64,000 bases of DNA. It comes from Aurantimonas endophytica. GTDB lineage: Bacteria > Pseudomonadota > Alphaproteobacteria > Rhizobiales > Rhizobiaceae. Below are positions 18,177 to 28,472 of the stretch, piece after piece. Within the stretch, counting starts at the first letter, position 1. Each line of letters begins with the position of its first letter. Where the stretch lies: NCBI RefSeq assembly GCF_014196845.1, contig NZ_JACIEM010000002.1, positions 496,001 through 560,000 on the forward strand, in the 5' to 3' direction. The notes beneath the pieces were generated by a model that searched no databases, was not told the DNA's origin, and worked only from the letters and a program-made list of their open reading frames with translations. A program made the position numbers and the translations under genes.

Positions 18177-19391
18177 CTCCAGCAGTGCGACGACTTCCAC
18201 GTGGTGCGACCAGAGGAACTGGTCCACCGGCGTCACCGAAGTGACCCGATAGCCGCCGTCGATCAGGATGCGCAGGTCGCGTGCCAGCGTCACCGGGTTG
18301 CAGGAAACCGCCGCGACCCGGCGCACGGTCGAAGCGGCCAGTTCCTGCGCCACGGCCTCGGCGCCGGCCCGCGGCGGGTCGAACACCACGCCGTCGTAGC
18401 GCTTGAGTTCCTTGGCCTGGATGGGCCGGCGGTAGAGATCGCGCTTTTCCGTCGTCACCGCCTTCAGCCCGGCGGCGCGGCGCCATCCCGTGTCCAGCGC
18501 CGCGAGCGCCGTAGGGTCGGCTTCCACGGCGTGGACCCCGGCCTGTCGGGCGAGCCGCAGCGAGAACGTGCCGCAACCGGCGAAGAGATCGGCGACCCGG
18601 CGGGCACCGGCGAGATGGTCACAAACCAGCGTCGCCATCGCCGCCTCGGCCGACGCCACGGCCTGGGTGAAGGTGCCGGCCGGCAGTTCCACCGAGACGC
18701 CGTCGAAGGCGAGTGTCGGCGGCCGCGTCATGATCACCGTCTCGCCGCCGACCGTGAGGCGAGCGAAATCCTCCGCCAAGGCCAGCCTTACAGCGTTGCG
18801 GCGCAGCGATTCCGAGAGGTTGGCCGCGTCGGCAACGACGACGTCGAGCCCGGTCGCCGTCGCCGTGACGGTGATCCGCAGCGGCCGCTTGCGGTCGACG
18901 AGGAGGCTTGCCAGGCGCCGCAGCGCCGGCAGCGCGCGCTCTATCGCCGGCAGCGCGATGACGCAGACGGTGATCGGCACGATGCGGTTCGATTCCGCGG
19001 CGTTGAAGCCGAGCACGACGCCGCCATCCACCCGCGCCGCCGAGAGAACGACGCGCCGGCGCGATGCAGGCGGGCAGGGCACGAGCTCCGCCACTTCGGT
19101 CTCGATCCCCTCGCGGGCGAGCGCCTTGAGGACCAGGTCGCGCTTGAACAAATGATAGAGTTCGTCGTCGGCGTGCTGCATGTCGCAGCCGCCGCAATCG
19201 CCGAAATGCGGGCAGGGCGGCAGCTGCCGATGCGCCGAGGCCTCGACGATCGTCGTGGTCCTGAACGGCGTGCCCGGACGCTCGATCGCCACGGTCTCGC
19301 CGGGCAGCGTGAACGGCACGTAGATCGGCCCCCCGGTGGTTTCGGCGACGCCGTCGCCCCTGGCGCCGAGATGGTCGATGGTCAGGTTCAC
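18171..19391 (-). CDS. 23S rRNA (uracil-5-)-methyltransferase, RumA/RlmD-like
   Basis: A 406-aa TrmA/RumA-family enzyme using SAM to make m5U in RNA. An N-terminal TRAM-like segment is followed by a Cys cluster (CPHFGDCGGCDMQ plus the later VPCPP) that binds the [4Fe-4S] cluster in RumA. The Rossmann methyltransferase domain is at about 230-406 with VADLFAGCGTFSLRLA, FDPPRAGA and the catalytic Cys in AVSCNP. The GTG start overlaps the tlyA stop by 4 bp (GTGA), so the two RNA methyltransferases are co-expressed. The target (U747 or U1939 in E. coli numbering) cannot be told from sequence alone. Confidence 0.88.
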   Translation of the reverse strand: MNLTIDHLGARGDGVAETTGGPIYVPFTLPGETVAIERPGTPFRTTTIVEASAHRQLPPCPHFGDCGGCDMQHADDELYHLFKRDLVLKALAREGIETEVAELVPCPPASRRRVVLSAARVDGGVVLGFNAAESNRIVPITVCVIALPAIERALPALRRLASLLVDRKRPLRITVTATATGLDVVVADAANLSESLRRNAVRLALAEDFARLTVGGETVIMTRPPTLAFDGVSVELPAGTFTQAVASAEAAMATLVCDHLAGARRVADLFAGCGTFSLRLARQAGVHAVEADPTALAALDTGWRRAAGLKAVTTEKRDLYRRPIQAKELKRYDGVVFDPPRAGAEAVAQELAASTVRRVAAVSCNPVTLARDLRILIDGGYRVTSVTPVDQFLWSHHVEVVALLER

Positions 19392-20152
19392 TGCTTGACC
19401 CCGGCCAGCAGGAACTCGTGATTGCCGTCCCCGCCGGCGATCGGCGAGGGGATCAGGTCGATCGACCGCCAGCCCGTCTGCTCGTCGAGCCAGGCGCGCA
19501 GCGCCTCGGCGACGGCCGGGGCGCTATCGGGATCGCGCAGCAGGCCGTTCTTGGCGATCGCCTCGCGGCCGGCCTCGAATTGCGGCTTCACCAGGAAGAC
19601 GGCGTTCGTCCCCGGCTCGGCTAGTTCCAGCGCCGGGGGCAAAGCGAGGCGCAGCGTGATGAAGCTGACATCCGCGACGAGGAGGTCGAATTGTCGGCCG
19701 CCAATGTCCTCGCGCTCCAGGTCGCGGGCATTGAGCCCCTCGATCACCGTGACGCGCTCGTCGGCTCGGATCCGTGGATGCAGTTGCCCGTGCCCAACGT
19801 CGATCGCGACGACATGCGCCGCGCCGCGGCGCAGCAGCGCCTCGGTGAAGCCGCCGGTCGAGGCGCCGAGATCGACGGCCGTCCGCCCCGCGACGTCGAT
19901 GCCGAACTTGTCGAGGGCAAATTCCAGCTTCAACCCGGCGCGCGACACGTAGTCGGCGGCCGGATCGTCCAGGGTGATGACGCTGTCCGGCGGAACGTTC
20001 AGGCTCGGCTTGGTGACGGTCAGGCCGTCGACCTTCACGTGCCCACGCCGGATCGCGTCGCGGGCCCTTGCACGACTCGCCGCTAGGCCTCGTTCGCTGA
20101 CGAGGCTGTCCAGTCGCACGCGCGACAAATGCTGCTCTTCGGTGGCTGCCAT
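19388..20152 (-). CDS. tlyA: TlyA family rRNA 2'-O-methyltransferase (S4 + FtsJ-like)
   Basis: A 254-aa protein with an N-terminal S4 RNA-binding domain (RLDSLVSERGLAASRARARD, about 10-75) and an FtsJ-like Rossmann methyltransferase domain (about 80-254). That domain contains VDLGASTGGFTEALLRRGA and DVGHGQLHPRI. TlyA enzymes methylate the 2'-O of cytidines in 16S and sometimes 23S rRNA; the older name hemolysin A is misleading. It sits just downstream of dxs, a common arrangement in alphaproteobacteria (dxs-tlyA-rumA), and overlaps the next methyltransferase gene by 4 bp. Confidence 0.93.
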   Translation of the reverse strand: MAATEEQHLSRVRLDSLVSERGLAASRARARDAIRRGHVKVDGLTVTKPSLNVPPDSVITLDDPAADYVSRAGLKLEFALDKFGIDVAGRTAVDLGASTGGFTEALLRRGAAHVVAIDVGHGQLHPRIRADERVTVIEGLNARDLEREDIGGRQFDLLVADVSFITLRLALPPALELAEPGTNAVFLVKPQFEAGREAIAKNGLLRDPDSAPAVAEALRAWLDEQTGWRSIDLIPSPIAGGDGNHEFLLAGVKQ

Positions 20153-20212
20153 CGTGAGGTCATGCGGGCAGGCGAGGCAAATGGCAAGCGGCGATAACGG
20201 GGCAGGGCCTTC

Positions 20213-22129
20213 TCAGGCCTGCATCACCCGGCTCGCTTCCGTCCCCAAGGCGCGGAAAACCGCATCGACGATGCCCTGCTTGTCGAGCCCGGCGAGCTTG
20301 ATCATCGCTTCCGGGGAAGCGTGGTCGACGAAGCGGTCCGGCATCACCAGGGGGCGCACTTTCAGCCCGCGGTCGAGCAGGCCGCTGGTCGCCAGATGCT
20401 GCAGCACCTGCGAGGCGAAGCCGCCGCTGGCGCCTTCCTCGACCAGGATCAGCACTTCGTGATCGCGGGCGAGGCGGCCGATCAGCTCAGTGTCCAGCGG
20501 CTTGGCGAAGCGGGCATCGGCAACGGTCGTCGACAGGCCGAAGGATTCCAGCTCCTCGGCCGCAGCGAGACTGTCGGCCAGCCGGCTGCCGAAGGAGAGG
20601 ATCGCCACCTTGGTGCCCTCGCGCAGGATGCGGCCCTTGCCGATCTCCAGCGCGACGCCCCGGTCCGGCATCTCGACGCCGGTGCCGTTGCCCCGCGGAT
20701 AGCGGAACGAGATCGGGCCTTCGTCGTAAACGGCCGCGGTGCGGACCATGTGGCGCAGTTCCGCTTCGTCGGCCGCCGCCATGACCACCATGCCCGGCAG
20801 CGGCGCGAGGAAGCCGGTGTCGAACGAGCCCGCATGGGTCGGCCCGTCGGCGCCGACGAATCCGGCGCGGTCGATGGCGAAGCGCACCGGCAGCTTCTGG
20901 ATCGCCACGTCGTGGACGATCTGGTCGTAGGCGCGCTGCAGGAAGGTGGAGTAGATCGCGGCGAAGGGCTTGTAGCCTTCCGAGGCCAGCCCGGCACAGA
21001 AGGTGACGGCGTGCTGTTCGGCGATGCCGACGTCGAAGGTGCGGGTCGGGAAGATCGCCTCGAACTTGTCGAGCCCGGTGCCGTTCGGCATCGCGGCGTT
21101 CACGGCGACGATCTTGTCGTCTTCCTCGGCTTCCTGGATCAGCGATTCGGCGAAGACGGCGGTGTAGCTCGGGGCATTGCCCTTCGATTTGGCCTGCGTG
21201 CCGGTGATGACGTCGAACTTCGACACGCCGTGATACTTGTCGGCCGAGCTCTCGGCGGGCGCGTAGCCCTTGCCCTTCTTGGTGATCACGTGGACGAGGA
21301 TCGGGCCGGTCTTGGCGTCGCGGACGTTCTTGAGCACCGGCAGGAGGTGGTCGAAATCGTGCCCGTCGATCGGCCCGACATAATAGAAGCCGAGCTCCTC
21401 GAACATCGTGCCGCCGGTGAAGAAGGCGCGCGTGTATTCCTCGGTCTTGCGGGCGCCCTCGCGCATGAATTCCGGCAGGCGCTGGGTGATGTGCTTGGCC
21501 CGGTCGCGCAGCGTCCGGTAGGTCTTGCCGGAGACGAGCCGGGCGAGATAGGCGCTCATCGCGCCGGTCGGCTGGGCGATCGACATGTCGTTGTCGTTGA
21601 GGATGACGATCAGCCGCGCGTCGAGCGCGCCGGCATTGTTCATCGCCTCGTAGGCCATGCCGGCGCTCATCGCGCCGTCGCCGATGACGGCGATCACGTT
21701 GTTGCTGCCGCCGGATAGGTCGCGCGCCACCGCCATGCCGAGGCCGGCCGAGATGGAGGTCGAGGAATGGCCGGCACCGAACGGGTCGTATTCGCTCTCG
21801 GTGCGCTTGGCGAAGCCCGACAGGCCGCCTTCCTGGCGGACGGTCCGCATGCCCTCGCGCCGCCCGGTCAGCAGCTTGTGCGGATAGGCCTGATGGCCGA
21901 CGTCCCAGATCAGCCGGTCTTCGGGTGTGTTGAAGACATGATGGATTGCCACCGTCAGCTCGACGACGCCGAGCCCGGCGCCGAGATGGCCGCCGGTCCT
22001 CGACACAGCGTCGATCAGGTCCTCGCGCAGCTCGTCGGCCACCTGCCTGAGCTGGCTCTCCTTGAGCCGGCGGAGATCGGCGGGAGAGGCGATCTGATCG
22101 AGCAGCGGCGTGTTCAACTCGTGGGACAC
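20213..22129 (-). CDS. dxs: 1-deoxy-D-xylulose-5-phosphate synthase
   Basis: Thiamine-diphosphate enzyme condensing pyruvate and glyceraldehyde-3-phosphate, the entry step of the MEP isoprenoid pathway whose last enzyme, IspH, is also in this window. The 638-aa protein shows the N-terminal TPP/pyrimidine region ([41 protein letters not shown]). The transketolase-like central part has [16 protein letters not shown], followed by [18 protein letters not shown] and the C-terminal domain. It starts at a GTG (22129). The product feeds ubiquinone and heme O side chains, whose transferases ubiA and ctaB lie nearby. Confidence 0.97.
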   Translation of the reverse strand: MSHELNTPLLDQIASPADLRRLKESQLRQVADELREDLIDAVSRTGGHLGAGLGVVELTVAIHHVFNTPEDRLIWDVGHQAYPHKLLTGRREGMRTVRQEGGLSGFAKRTESEYDPFGAGHSSTSISAGLGMAVARDLSGGSNNVIAVIGDGAMSAGMAYEAMNNAGALDARLIVILNDNDMSIAQPTGAMSAYLARLVSGKTYRTLRDRAKHITQRLPEFMREGARKTEEYTRAFFTGGTMFEELGFYYVGPIDGHDFDHLLPVLKNVRDAKTGPILVHVITKKGKGYAPAESSADKYHGVSKFDVITGTQAKSKGNAPSYTAVFAESLIQEAEEDDKIVAVNAAMPNGTGLDKFEAIFPTRTFDVGIAEQHAVTFCAGLASEGYKPFAAIYSTFLQRAYDQIVHDVAIQKLPVRFAIDRAGFVGADGPTHAGSFDTGFLAPLPGMVVMAAADEAELRHMVRTAAVYDEGPISFRYPRGNGTGVEMPDRGVALEIGKGRILREGTKVAILSFGSRLADSLAAAEELESFGLSTTVADARFAKPLDTELIGRLARDHEVLILVEEGASGGFASQVLQHLATSGLLDRGLKVRPLVMPDRFVDHASPEAMIKLAGLDKQGIVDAVFRALGTEASRVMQA

Positions 22130-22381
22130 TGAATCAACCTTTCAGAGGCCATCGGGACGGCAGGAACTCGCTTACATCGGTTCCAGATTGCATGGTTCAA
22201 GCCGGACGGTCCACCGAACTGGACACGAAGAGCGTAACGCCGAGGGTTTGGGGAGGGTAGTGGGGAACCTGGCGTCTTCGCCAGGATGAAACGGACGGGA
22301 CCGCATCGCCTTTCCGTCGCCGGAACCAGAGCCGCGTCGCCGCCGCTCCTCCGCCCGAAGCGTCACACGCCGATGAGCGCC

Positions 22382-22654
22382 TCAGCCTGGATCGAGCGGT
22401 TCGGCGCCCACCGGCTTGCCGGCGCGGTTGAGCTTGATCTTCTCGACCTTGTCCTCGGCAGCGGAGAGCAGCCGGTCGCAATGATTCTTCAGCTTCTCGC
22501 CGCGCTCGTAGATGCGGATCGAGCGGTCGAGCGGCACGTCGCCGCGCTCGAGATCCGAGACGATCCTTTCCAGCGATGCCAGAGCTTCCTCGAAGCTCAT
22601 GCGCTTGATGTCGGAATCGTCGCTCGGCAGCGCGGCTTCAGGTGTATCGGACAT
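22382..22654 (-). CDS. xseB: Exodeoxyribonuclease VII small subunit
   Basis: A 90-aa helical protein with the family signature [21 protein letters not shown] (about 19-39) and [14 protein letters not shown]. It assembles in several copies with XseA to degrade single-stranded DNA. The xseA gene is not in this window. It lies 55 bp downstream of the deacetylase-like gene and 252 bp upstream of dxs; the latter gap holds no other gene I can support. Confidence 0.95.
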   Translation of the reverse strand: MSDTPEAALPSDDSDIKRMSFEEALASLERIVSDLERGDVPLDRSIRIYERGEKLKNHCDRLLSAAEDKVEKIKLNRAGKPVGAEPLDPG

Positions 22655-22709
22655 CGGCTCTCGTCGTTGGTTGTCGCACGGCGCGGTGGCTGGCCAAGGG
22701 CCGGCCCCG

Positions 22710-23636
22710 TCAGCCGGTCATCAGCCGCTTGACGTGCGCGGCGGTGGAGACGGCTAGGCCCTGCAGGTCGTAGCCGCCTTCGAGCAGGCTCACAAGACGC
22801 CCCTGCGCATACTTGTCCGCGATGGCCATCAGTTCGGCCGTCGCCCAGTCGAAGTCGCCCTCGGTCAGCTTCAGGTTGCCCAGCGGGTCGCGGTAGTGGC
22901 CGTCGAAGCCGGCCGAGACGATGACGAGGTCCGGCTCGAATTCCCGGAGCGCCGGCAGGATACGGGTCCGGAACGCGTCGCGCAGGATCTCGCCGCCATC
23001 GCCGGAAGCGAGCGGTGCATTGACGATGTTGCCGGCGCCGGTTTCGTCCCTGGCGCCCGTGCCCGGATAAAGCGGCATCTGGTGGGTCGAGCAGTAGAGC
23101 ACGCTCGGATCGGACCAGAAGATTTCCTGCGTGCCGTTGCCGTGGTGGACGTCCCAGTCGACGATGGCGACCCGCTCCAGCCCATGCACGGCCTGCGCAT
23201 GGCGGGCCGCGATGGCGGCATTGTTGAACAGGCAGAAGCCCATCGCCACCGCCGTCTCCGCATGATGGCCGGGCGGCCGGGCGGCGACGAAGACATTGTC
23301 GACCTCCTTCGACACGACGTCGTCCACCGCGGCCACGGCGGCGCCGACCGCGCGGAAGGCGGCGGAAAAACTCTTCGGGCTGACGATCGTGTCGCCATCG
23401 ACCCGGACCAGGCCGTCCTGCGGAATGGCGGTCGCGACCTTGCGGACATAGGCTTCCGGGTGGCAGCGATAGATCGCCTCGAGCGAGGCTTCCGGCGCCT
23501 CCGCGCGATCGAGATGCTGGAAGCACTCCGCCTCCAGCGCCGCCGAGACCGCGCCCATCCGCTCCGGACGTTCGGGATGGCCGGCACCCGTCAGGTGCTC
23601 GGCGAAGATCGCGTGGTGATAGAGGCGGGTGGTCAT
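22710..23636 (-). CDS. Histone deacetylase family (AcuC/HDAC-like) hydrolase
   Basis: A 308-aa zinc hydrolase of the arginase/deacetylase superfamily. The motifs GHPERPERM near the N-terminus, [23 protein letters not shown] and the zinc-binding [17 protein letters not shown] are all present, followed by [13 protein letters not shown] and LLEGGYD. The zinc-ligand and His-His catalytic residues look intact, so it should be active. Bacterial members act on acetyl-lysine, acetylpolyamines or other amides; which one is not predictable here. The ATG at 23636 is chosen over 23711 because the family starts with a short strand here and the upstream 25 residues look non-coding. Confidence 0.9.
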   Translation of the reverse strand: MTTRLYHHAIFAEHLTGAGHPERPERMGAVSAALEAECFQHLDRAEAPEASLEAIYRCHPEAYVRKVATAIPQDGLVRVDGDTIVSPKSFSAAFRAVGAAVAAVDDVVSKEVDNVFVAARPPGHHAETAVAMGFCLFNNAAIAARHAQAVHGLERVAIVDWDVHHGNGTQEIFWSDPSVLYCSTHQMPLYPGTGARDETGAGNIVNAPLASGDGGEILRDAFRTRILPALREFEPDLVIVSAGFDGHYRDPLGNLKLTEGDFDWATAELMAIADKYAQGRLVSLLEGGYDLQGLAVSTAAHVKRLMTG

Positions 23637-23791
23637 GGTCGGCAGGCGACCGGGCTCGTACGCAGGCTCATCCGGCCGTCCTCCTGTTTTCGCAAAGCCG
23701 TCCACTGCCAAGGGCTAGCGCGTTGCGGCGGGCTTATCAATTGTGCCGGTCGTCGGAGGCGAACGGGGTCGCCTCCTCGAGCGTAGATCGA

Positions 23792-24886
23792 TCAGATCCG
23801 TCCGGTCTGGCCGCGATGACGCAGATAGTGATCGGCAATCGCGCAGGCCACCATCGCCTCGCCGATCGGCACTGCGCGGATGCCGACGCAGGGGTCGTGC
23901 CGACCCTTGGTCATGACGTCGACCTCGGTGCCCGCCGCGTCGATCGAGCGTCGGGGCGTCAGGATCGACGAGGTCGGCTTAACGGCGAAGCGCGCCACAA
24001 CCGGCTGGCCGGTGGAGATGCCACCGAGAATACCGCCCGCGTGGTTGGACAGGAACTCCGGCTTGCCGTCCGGGCCGATCCTGATCTCGTCGGCATTGTC
24101 CTCGCCGCTGAGCCGCGCCGCCTCGAAACCGTCGCCGATCTCGACGCCCTTGACGGCGTTGATCGACATCAGCCCGGCGGCGATGTCGGCGTCGAGCTTG
24201 CCGTAGACCGGCGCACCGAGACCCGCCGGCACGCCCTCCGCGACGACCTCGACGATGGCGCCGACCGAGGAGCCGGCCTTGCGCACCGCGTCCAGATGCT
24301 CGGCCCAGTGTTCGGCGGTCTCGGCGTCGGGGCAGAAGAACGGGTTGCGGTCGACCTCGCTCCAGTCCCAGCGGCTCCGGTCGATGGCGATCGCGCCGAT
24401 CTGCACCAGCGCCGCCCGCACCCTCAGGCCCGGCACGATCAGCCGGGCAATGGCGCCGGCTGCGACCCGCGTCGCGGTCTCACGCGCCGACGAGCGACCC
24501 CCGCCGCGGTGATCGCGAACCCCGTACTTGATGTCGTAGGTGATGTCGGCGTGGCCGGGGCGGTAGCGCTGCGCGATCTCGGAGTAATCCTTCGACCGTT
24601 GATCGACGTTCTGGATCTCCAGCGCGATCGGCGTCCCCGTGGCGACCAGCTCGCCCTCCGCCTCGCCGGGCACGACGCCGGACAGCACCCGCACCTGATC
24701 CGGTTCCTGGCGCTGGGTCGTATAGCGCGACTGACCGGGCCGGCGCCGATCGAGGAACGCCTGGATTGCGGCTTCTGAAAAACGGACGCCAGGCGGCGTG
24801 CCGTCGACCACGCAGCCGATCGCCGGGCCGTGGCTCTCGCCCCAGGTCGTGACGCGAAAAAGGTGACCGAACGTGTTGTGGGACAT
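23792..24886 (-). CDS. aroC: Chorismate synthase
   Basis: Last step of the shikimate pathway, converting EPSP to chorismate with reduced FMN. The 364-aa protein begins [20 protein letters not shown], the family N-terminal signature. It carries the [17 protein letters not shown] segment, [17 protein letters not shown], and the [18 protein letters not shown]-terminal signature. The ATG at 24886 has GGAG upstream and is preferred over 24907. Chorismate also supplies 4-hydroxybenzoate for UbiA. The 213-bp divergent spacer to the DUF1344 gene holds both promoters. Confidence 0.97.
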   Translation of the reverse strand: MSHNTFGHLFRVTTWGESHGPAIGCVVDGTPPGVRFSEAAIQAFLDRRRPGQSRYTTQRQEPDQVRVLSGVVPGEAEGELVATGTPIALEIQNVDQRSKDYSEIAQRYRPGHADITYDIKYGVRDHRGGGRSSARETATRVAAGAIARLIVPGLRVRAALVQIGAIAIDRSRWDWSEVDRNPFFCPDAETAEHWAEHLDAVRKAGSSVGAIVEVVAEGVPAGLGAPVYGKLDADIAAGLMSINAVKGVEIGDGFEAARLSGEDNADEIRIGPDGKPEFLSNHAGGILGGISTGQPVVARFAVKPTSSILTPRRSIDAAGTEVDVMTKGRHDPCVGIRAVPIGEAMVACAIADHYLRHRGQTGRI

Positions 24887-25099
24887 GTAACTCCGCCAAG
24901 ATGGCACGTACTGGCAAGAGGGCGGTGTAGGCGCCTTTAACCAATTCGGTCAAATGCAACGAAACGCAACACATCGTAAAGCTTTCCGCGCCACTTCCGA
25001 CACAATCCGGTTCGAGTTTGCCGGTGCGCGGGCCACTGGCTCGCAAGGTGCCGCGGCGCAGAGCCAGGGTTCGCGGCGGAGATCGCAGGAGGCAGTTCG

Positions 25100-25348
25100 A
25101 TGACCAGGCAGATACTCGCTTTTTTCGCCAGTTCGGTGCTGACGGTCGCGATGCAGATTCCGTCGATGGCTCAGGAGGTCGACGGGACGATCGAGGCAGT
25201 CGATCGCGAGCGGGCGGAAATCCGCCTCAGCGACGGCCTCGTCTACATGCTTCCCGACGGCTTCAATTTCGATGGGGTCAAGCCCGGCATGGATGTCGTG
25301 TTGATCTATGACGAGCAGCATCCGCTAGGAACGATACGCCTCGTCTGA
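25100..25348 (+). CDS. Small periplasmic DUF1344 protein
   Basis: An 82-aa protein with a signal peptide (about 1-24, ending SMA before Gln). The mature part of under 60 residues folds as short beta strands and matches the DUF1344 family: VDGTIEAVDRERAEIRLSDG, then MLPDGFNF and VKPGMDVVLIYD. Function is unknown; the family is small, secreted and common in Rhizobiales. A strong AGGAGG ribosome binding site precedes the ATG. It is alone on the plus strand, between aroC and a convergent phosphatase gene 15 bp away. Confidence 0.85.
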   Translation: MTRQILAFFASSVLTVAMQIPSMAQEVDGTIEAVDRERAEIRLSDGLVYMLPDGFNFDGVKPGMDVVLIYDEQHPLGTIRLV

Positions 25349-25363
25349 ACCTCACCGAGGAGC

Positions 25364-25957
25364 CTAGACCCAGGCAACTTCGCCGTCCTGCCAGCGCAGG
25401 ATCCGGTCCTGCGGCACGCCGAAGCGGGCCGCGGTATCGGGGTCCATCCCGGCATGGCGCCGCAGGAAGCTGCGGGTGATGCCACCATGGGCGGTGATCA
25501 GCGTCGGGACGTCCAACTCGTCGAACACCGGGCCGACGCGCTGTTCGAGCATCTCGTAGCTTTCGCCCTGCGGGCCGGGCGGCACGAAATGCCATTTGTC
25601 GGCCTTGCGGGCGGCGATCCGCCCGGGGTCGCGCGCTGCGATCTCGGCCAGCGTGGAGCCCTGCCAGTCGCCGAAATGCAGCTCGACCAGCCGGGCGTCG
25701 CGGTCGAAATCGTCGGGCTCGAGGCCGAGCTGTCCGCGGATGATCCGCATCGTCTCGACGGTCCGCGACAGCGGGCTGGAGATGAAGCGCAGCGAAGCGG
25801 CCTTCTCGCCCAGGACATTGCGCAGGTACAGCCCGTTGCGGGCCGCCTGGTCCCGGCCGCGAGGAGTCAGCGGCACGTCCTCCTGACCCTGCAGGCGTCC
25901 CTCCGCATTCCAGGCCGTCAGGCCATGGCGGCACAGATAGAGCAGGGGCAGGCTCAT
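25364..25957 (-). CDS. Histidine phosphatase family protein (phosphoglycerate mutase-like)
   Basis: A 197-aa branch-1 histidine phosphatase. The catalytic RHG is at about residues 10-12 (LYLCRHGLTAWN), the second Arg is in SSPLSRTVETM, the acid residue is in LVELHFGDWQG, and the second His is in TLITAHGGITRSFLRR. All core residues are present, so it is likely an active phosphatase or cofactor-dependent mutase of unknown substrate. It lies 22 bp downstream of fabI on the same strand and probably shares its transcript. Confidence 0.88.
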   Translation of the reverse strand: MSLPLLYLCRHGLTAWNAEGRLQGQEDVPLTPRGRDQAARNGLYLRNVLGEKAASLRFISSPLSRTVETMRIIRGQLGLEPDDFDRDARLVELHFGDWQGSTLAEIAARDPGRIAARKADKWHFVPPGPQGESYEMLEQRVGPVFDELDVPTLITAHGGITRSFLRRHAGMDPDTAARFGVPQDRILRWQDGEVAWV

Positions 25958-25979
25958 GCCGGCGCCAGCGCGGGCCCGC

Positions 25980-26804
25980 TTACGGGACGTCCTTGACGAC
26001 GGAAATATCCGGTGCGTCGACCGCCTTCATGCCGACCGTGTGGTAGCCCGAATCGACATGGTGGATTTCCCCGGTGACGGCAGTCGACATGTCGGAGAGG
26101 AGATACAGCGCGGACTGGCCGACCTCGTCGATCGTTACCGTCCGCTTCAGCGGCGCGTTGTACTCGTTCCACTTCAGGATGTAGCGGAAATCGCCAATGC
26201 CGGACGCGGCGAGCGTCTTGATCGGGCCCGCCGAGATCGCGTTGACGCGGATCTTCTGCTTGCCGAGATCGACGGCCAGATAGCGCACCGAGGCCTCGAG
26301 CGCAGCCTTGGCGACGCCCATGACGTTGTAGTGCGGCATCACCTTCTCGGCGCCGTAATAGGTCAGCGTCAGCATCGAGCCGCCATCGGTCATCAGCTTC
26401 TCGGCCCGCTGCGCGACCGCCGTGAAGGAATAGACCGAGATCAGCATGGTCTTGGTGAAATTGCCTTCGGACGTGTCGACATAGCGACCGGTAAGCTCGT
26501 CCTTGTCGGAAAAGCCGATGGCGTGCACCAGGAAGTCCAGCTTGCCCCACCGTGCCTCGAGGCCCGCAAACACCGCATCGATGCTGGCGCTGTCTGCGAC
26601 GTCGCAATGGCCGGCGACGAAGGCGCCGAGTTCGGCGGCGAGCGGCTCGACTCGCTTCTTCAGGGCCTCGCCCTGATAGGTGAGGGCGATCTCGGCGCCC
26701 TGCTCGGCAAGCGCCTTGGCGATGCCCCAGGCAATGGAACGGTTGTTCGCCACCCCCATCACGAGGCCGCGCTTGCCGTTCATCAATCCGGTTGAATGAG
26801 CCAT
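25980..26804 (-). CDS. fabI: Enoyl-[acyl-carrier-protein] reductase (NADH)
   Basis: A 274-aa short-chain dehydrogenase-fold enzyme that reduces trans-2-enoyl-ACP in type II fatty acid synthesis. It has the FabI-specific cofactor loop GVANNRSIAWGIA, then LVHAIGFSDKDEL. The catalytic Tyr-x6-Lys is in HYNVMGVAKAALEAS, and the substrate-binding segment is GPIKTLAASGIGDF. The start is an ATG at 26804. It sits in a minus-strand run RT0821 lipoprotein, DnaJ-like, fabI, histidine phosphatase. Biosynthetic FabI lies here only about 10 kb from the catabolic fad clusters. Confidence 0.95.
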   Translation of the reverse strand: MAHSTGLMNGKRGLVMGVANNRSIAWGIAKALAEQGAEIALTYQGEALKKRVEPLAAELGAFVAGHCDVADSASIDAVFAGLEARWGKLDFLVHAIGFSDKDELTGRYVDTSEGNFTKTMLISVYSFTAVAQRAEKLMTDGGSMLTLTYYGAEKVMPHYNVMGVAKAALEASVRYLAVDLGKQKIRVNAISAGPIKTLAASGIGDFRYILKWNEYNAPLKRTVTIDEVGQSALYLLSDMSTAVTGEIHHVDSGYHTVGMKAVDAPDISVVKDVP

Positions 26805-26903
26805 GGCGCGAATCCCCCGGACCTACTGCAATGGGTGGTTTAGACGGCGGCGGGTATGGCACAGCCCCGCCGGACCATCAAGCGCGGTGGCCGCGTCGGA
26901 CCG

Positions 26904-27854
26904 TCAGCCGGCGGCGGGTTCCTGCTCGGCGCGCTGGCGAAACAACGCCTCGAGCTCGGGATCGTGCTTCGGCAACACAACCCGCACCGTGACGAGGAGA
27001 TCGCCTCGATCGCCCGTTTTCGTCGTCAGGCCCTTGCCCTTCAGGCGGAAAGTCTTGCCCGAACTCGTCCAGGGCGGGATCCTGAGAGACACCCGGCCAT
27101 TGATGGCCTCCACCTCCACCTTGCCACCGATGACCGCGGTCTGCAGCGGCAGATCCAATTCGTGCACGAGATCGCGCCCGTCGACGCGGAAGCGCGGATG
27201 CGGCACGAAGCTGATCGTCACCAGCGCATCGCCCGCCTTGCCCCCAGGCAAGGGCGAAGGCTGGCCCTGGCCCTTCAGGCGGATGGTCTGGCCATCTTCG
27301 ACCCCGTCGGGCAGGCGGATGGCGAGCCGCTTTCCGGTTGGAAATTCCGCTTCGACCTTGTCGCCCGCGATGATGTCCTCGAGCCTGACCGCCAGCCGCG
27401 CGTTGAGGTCCGCACCCTTGGACGCGGCGTTGCGTGCGGCGGTGAACCCCGCGCCTTCCGCGCCGCCCCGCCGTCCGGCACCGCCGGAAAACGCCTGTTC
27501 GAAGAAGTCGGAGAAAATGCCCTCCGCGCCGAAATCCTCGGTTCCGCCGGACGAGCGGAATTCAAAGCCGCCGGGCCGAGCGCCGCGCCTGGCGCCGCCG
27601 AACGGCGCGCCCGAGAAGCCCTGGAACTTCTGCTTGCCTTCGGCGTCGATCTCGCCGCGATCGAACTGCGCCCGCTTCTCCTTGTCGCCCAGGATCTCGT
27701 ACGCCTGGTTGGCTTCGTTGAAACGGTTGATGGCACTTGGATCGTTGGCGTTCGCGTCCGGATGATACTGCTTCGCGAGCTTGCGAAAGGCAGTCTTGAT
27801 CTCCTTCTCGCTCGCCGACTTGGCGACGCCGAGGACGGCGTAGGGATCGCGCAT
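26904..27854 (-). CDS. DnaJ-like co-chaperone (CbpA type, no zinc finger)
   Basis: A 316-aa protein with an N-terminal J domain (about 1-65, HPD at 31-33) that stimulates DnaK ATPase. A Gly/Phe/Arg-rich linker follows (about 70-135). Then come two DnaJ C-terminal substrate-binding beta domains (about 145-305), with PLPGGKAGDALVTI and the SSGKTFRLKGKGL segment. The four CxxCxGxG zinc repeats of DnaJ are absent, so it is a CbpA-type protein. It lies between the RT0821-type lipoprotein and fabI on the same strand. Confidence 0.92.
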   Translation of the reverse strand: MRDPYAVLGVAKSASEKEIKTAFRKLAKQYHPDANANDPSAINRFNEANQAYEILGDKEKRAQFDRGEIDAEGKQKFQGFSGAPFGGARRGARPGGFEFRSSGGTEDFGAEGIFSDFFEQAFSGGAGRRGGAEGAGFTAARNAASKGADLNARLAVRLEDIIAGDKVEAEFPTGKRLAIRLPDGVEDGQTIRLKGQGQPSPLPGGKAGDALVTISFVPHPRFRVDGRDLVHELDLPLQTAVIGGKVEVEAINGRVSLRIPPWTSSGKTFRLKGKGLTTKTGDRGDLLVTVRVVLPKHDPELEALFRQRAEQEPAAG

Positions 27855-27976
27855 CTGGCAAGAGGTCCTTCAAGTACGGTGATGGCATACGGCACGACGC
27901 GCGGGGCCGCCCGCGCTGAGGGGTTATATGGACCGCTTCCACTGGAAATTTAAGGCCTGCCTCGAGGTCAGGCTGC

Positions 27977-28396
27977 TCAGCTTCCTGCTTCGTTGAAGCT
28001 CACGAGCGCCCACTCGCCTTCGCCGACCGTGCAGGCCTCGCCGTGATAGAGCGCGATGCCGTCGAAGCGCTGGCGGGAAGTCTGGAAGCTGCGACAGATC
28101 CGGGGCCCGTCGCGAACCTCCCTGATCGCGGTCAGGACGCCGTTGGCGCCGGTCTGGGGATTGGCCCAGGCGTGCCGTACCGCGCCGCCCTTGATGTCGG
28201 CCGTCGAGACGGCGTTGCGCACCGTGCGTTCGTCGGAGGCGAGTTCCTCGTTCGGCGCGGCGGCGGGCTCGGGGCGGGCAATCGAGCCGGTGACCAGTTC
28301 CGCGTCGACCATTCCGCCAAGGCCCGGGCCGGAGACGACGCAACCGCCGAGTCCCAAGGAAAGAACGCTGGCCGCGAGGAGGTGGATTCGTGCCAT
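27977..28396 (-). CDS. RT0821/Lpp0805-like surface lipoprotein
   Basis: A 139-aa exported lipoprotein. A short signal sequence ends in the lipobox LGLGGC with the lipidated Cys at position 19. A linker with a [13 protein letters not shown] stretch follows, then a compact domain (about 75-139) with [18 protein letters not shown] and CTVGEGEW. Two Cys in the domain may form a disulphide. It resembles the RT0821/Lpp0805 family, for which I know no firm function. It is divergent from pdxH across only 76 bp. Confidence 0.78.
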   Translation of the reverse strand: MARIHLLAASVLSLGLGGCVVSGPGLGGMVDAELVTGSIARPEPAAAPNEELASDERTVRNAVSTADIKGGAVRHAWANPQTGANGVLTAIREVRDGPRICRSFQTSRQRFDGIALYHGEACTVGEGEWALVSFNEAGS

Positions 28397-28472
28397 CGAT
28401 CTCTTATCTGTTGCCGCGCCACGCCCGCCTGCGAATCAGGGGGCGTTCCCCGTTGCAAGGAACACAGCGAAT

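Noticed and set aside
28056-28472. Long upstream extension of the pdxH frame (a 345-residue reading)
   Set aside because: It runs antisense through the RT0821-type lipoprotein gene; PdxH family length and N-terminus fix the start at 28473.
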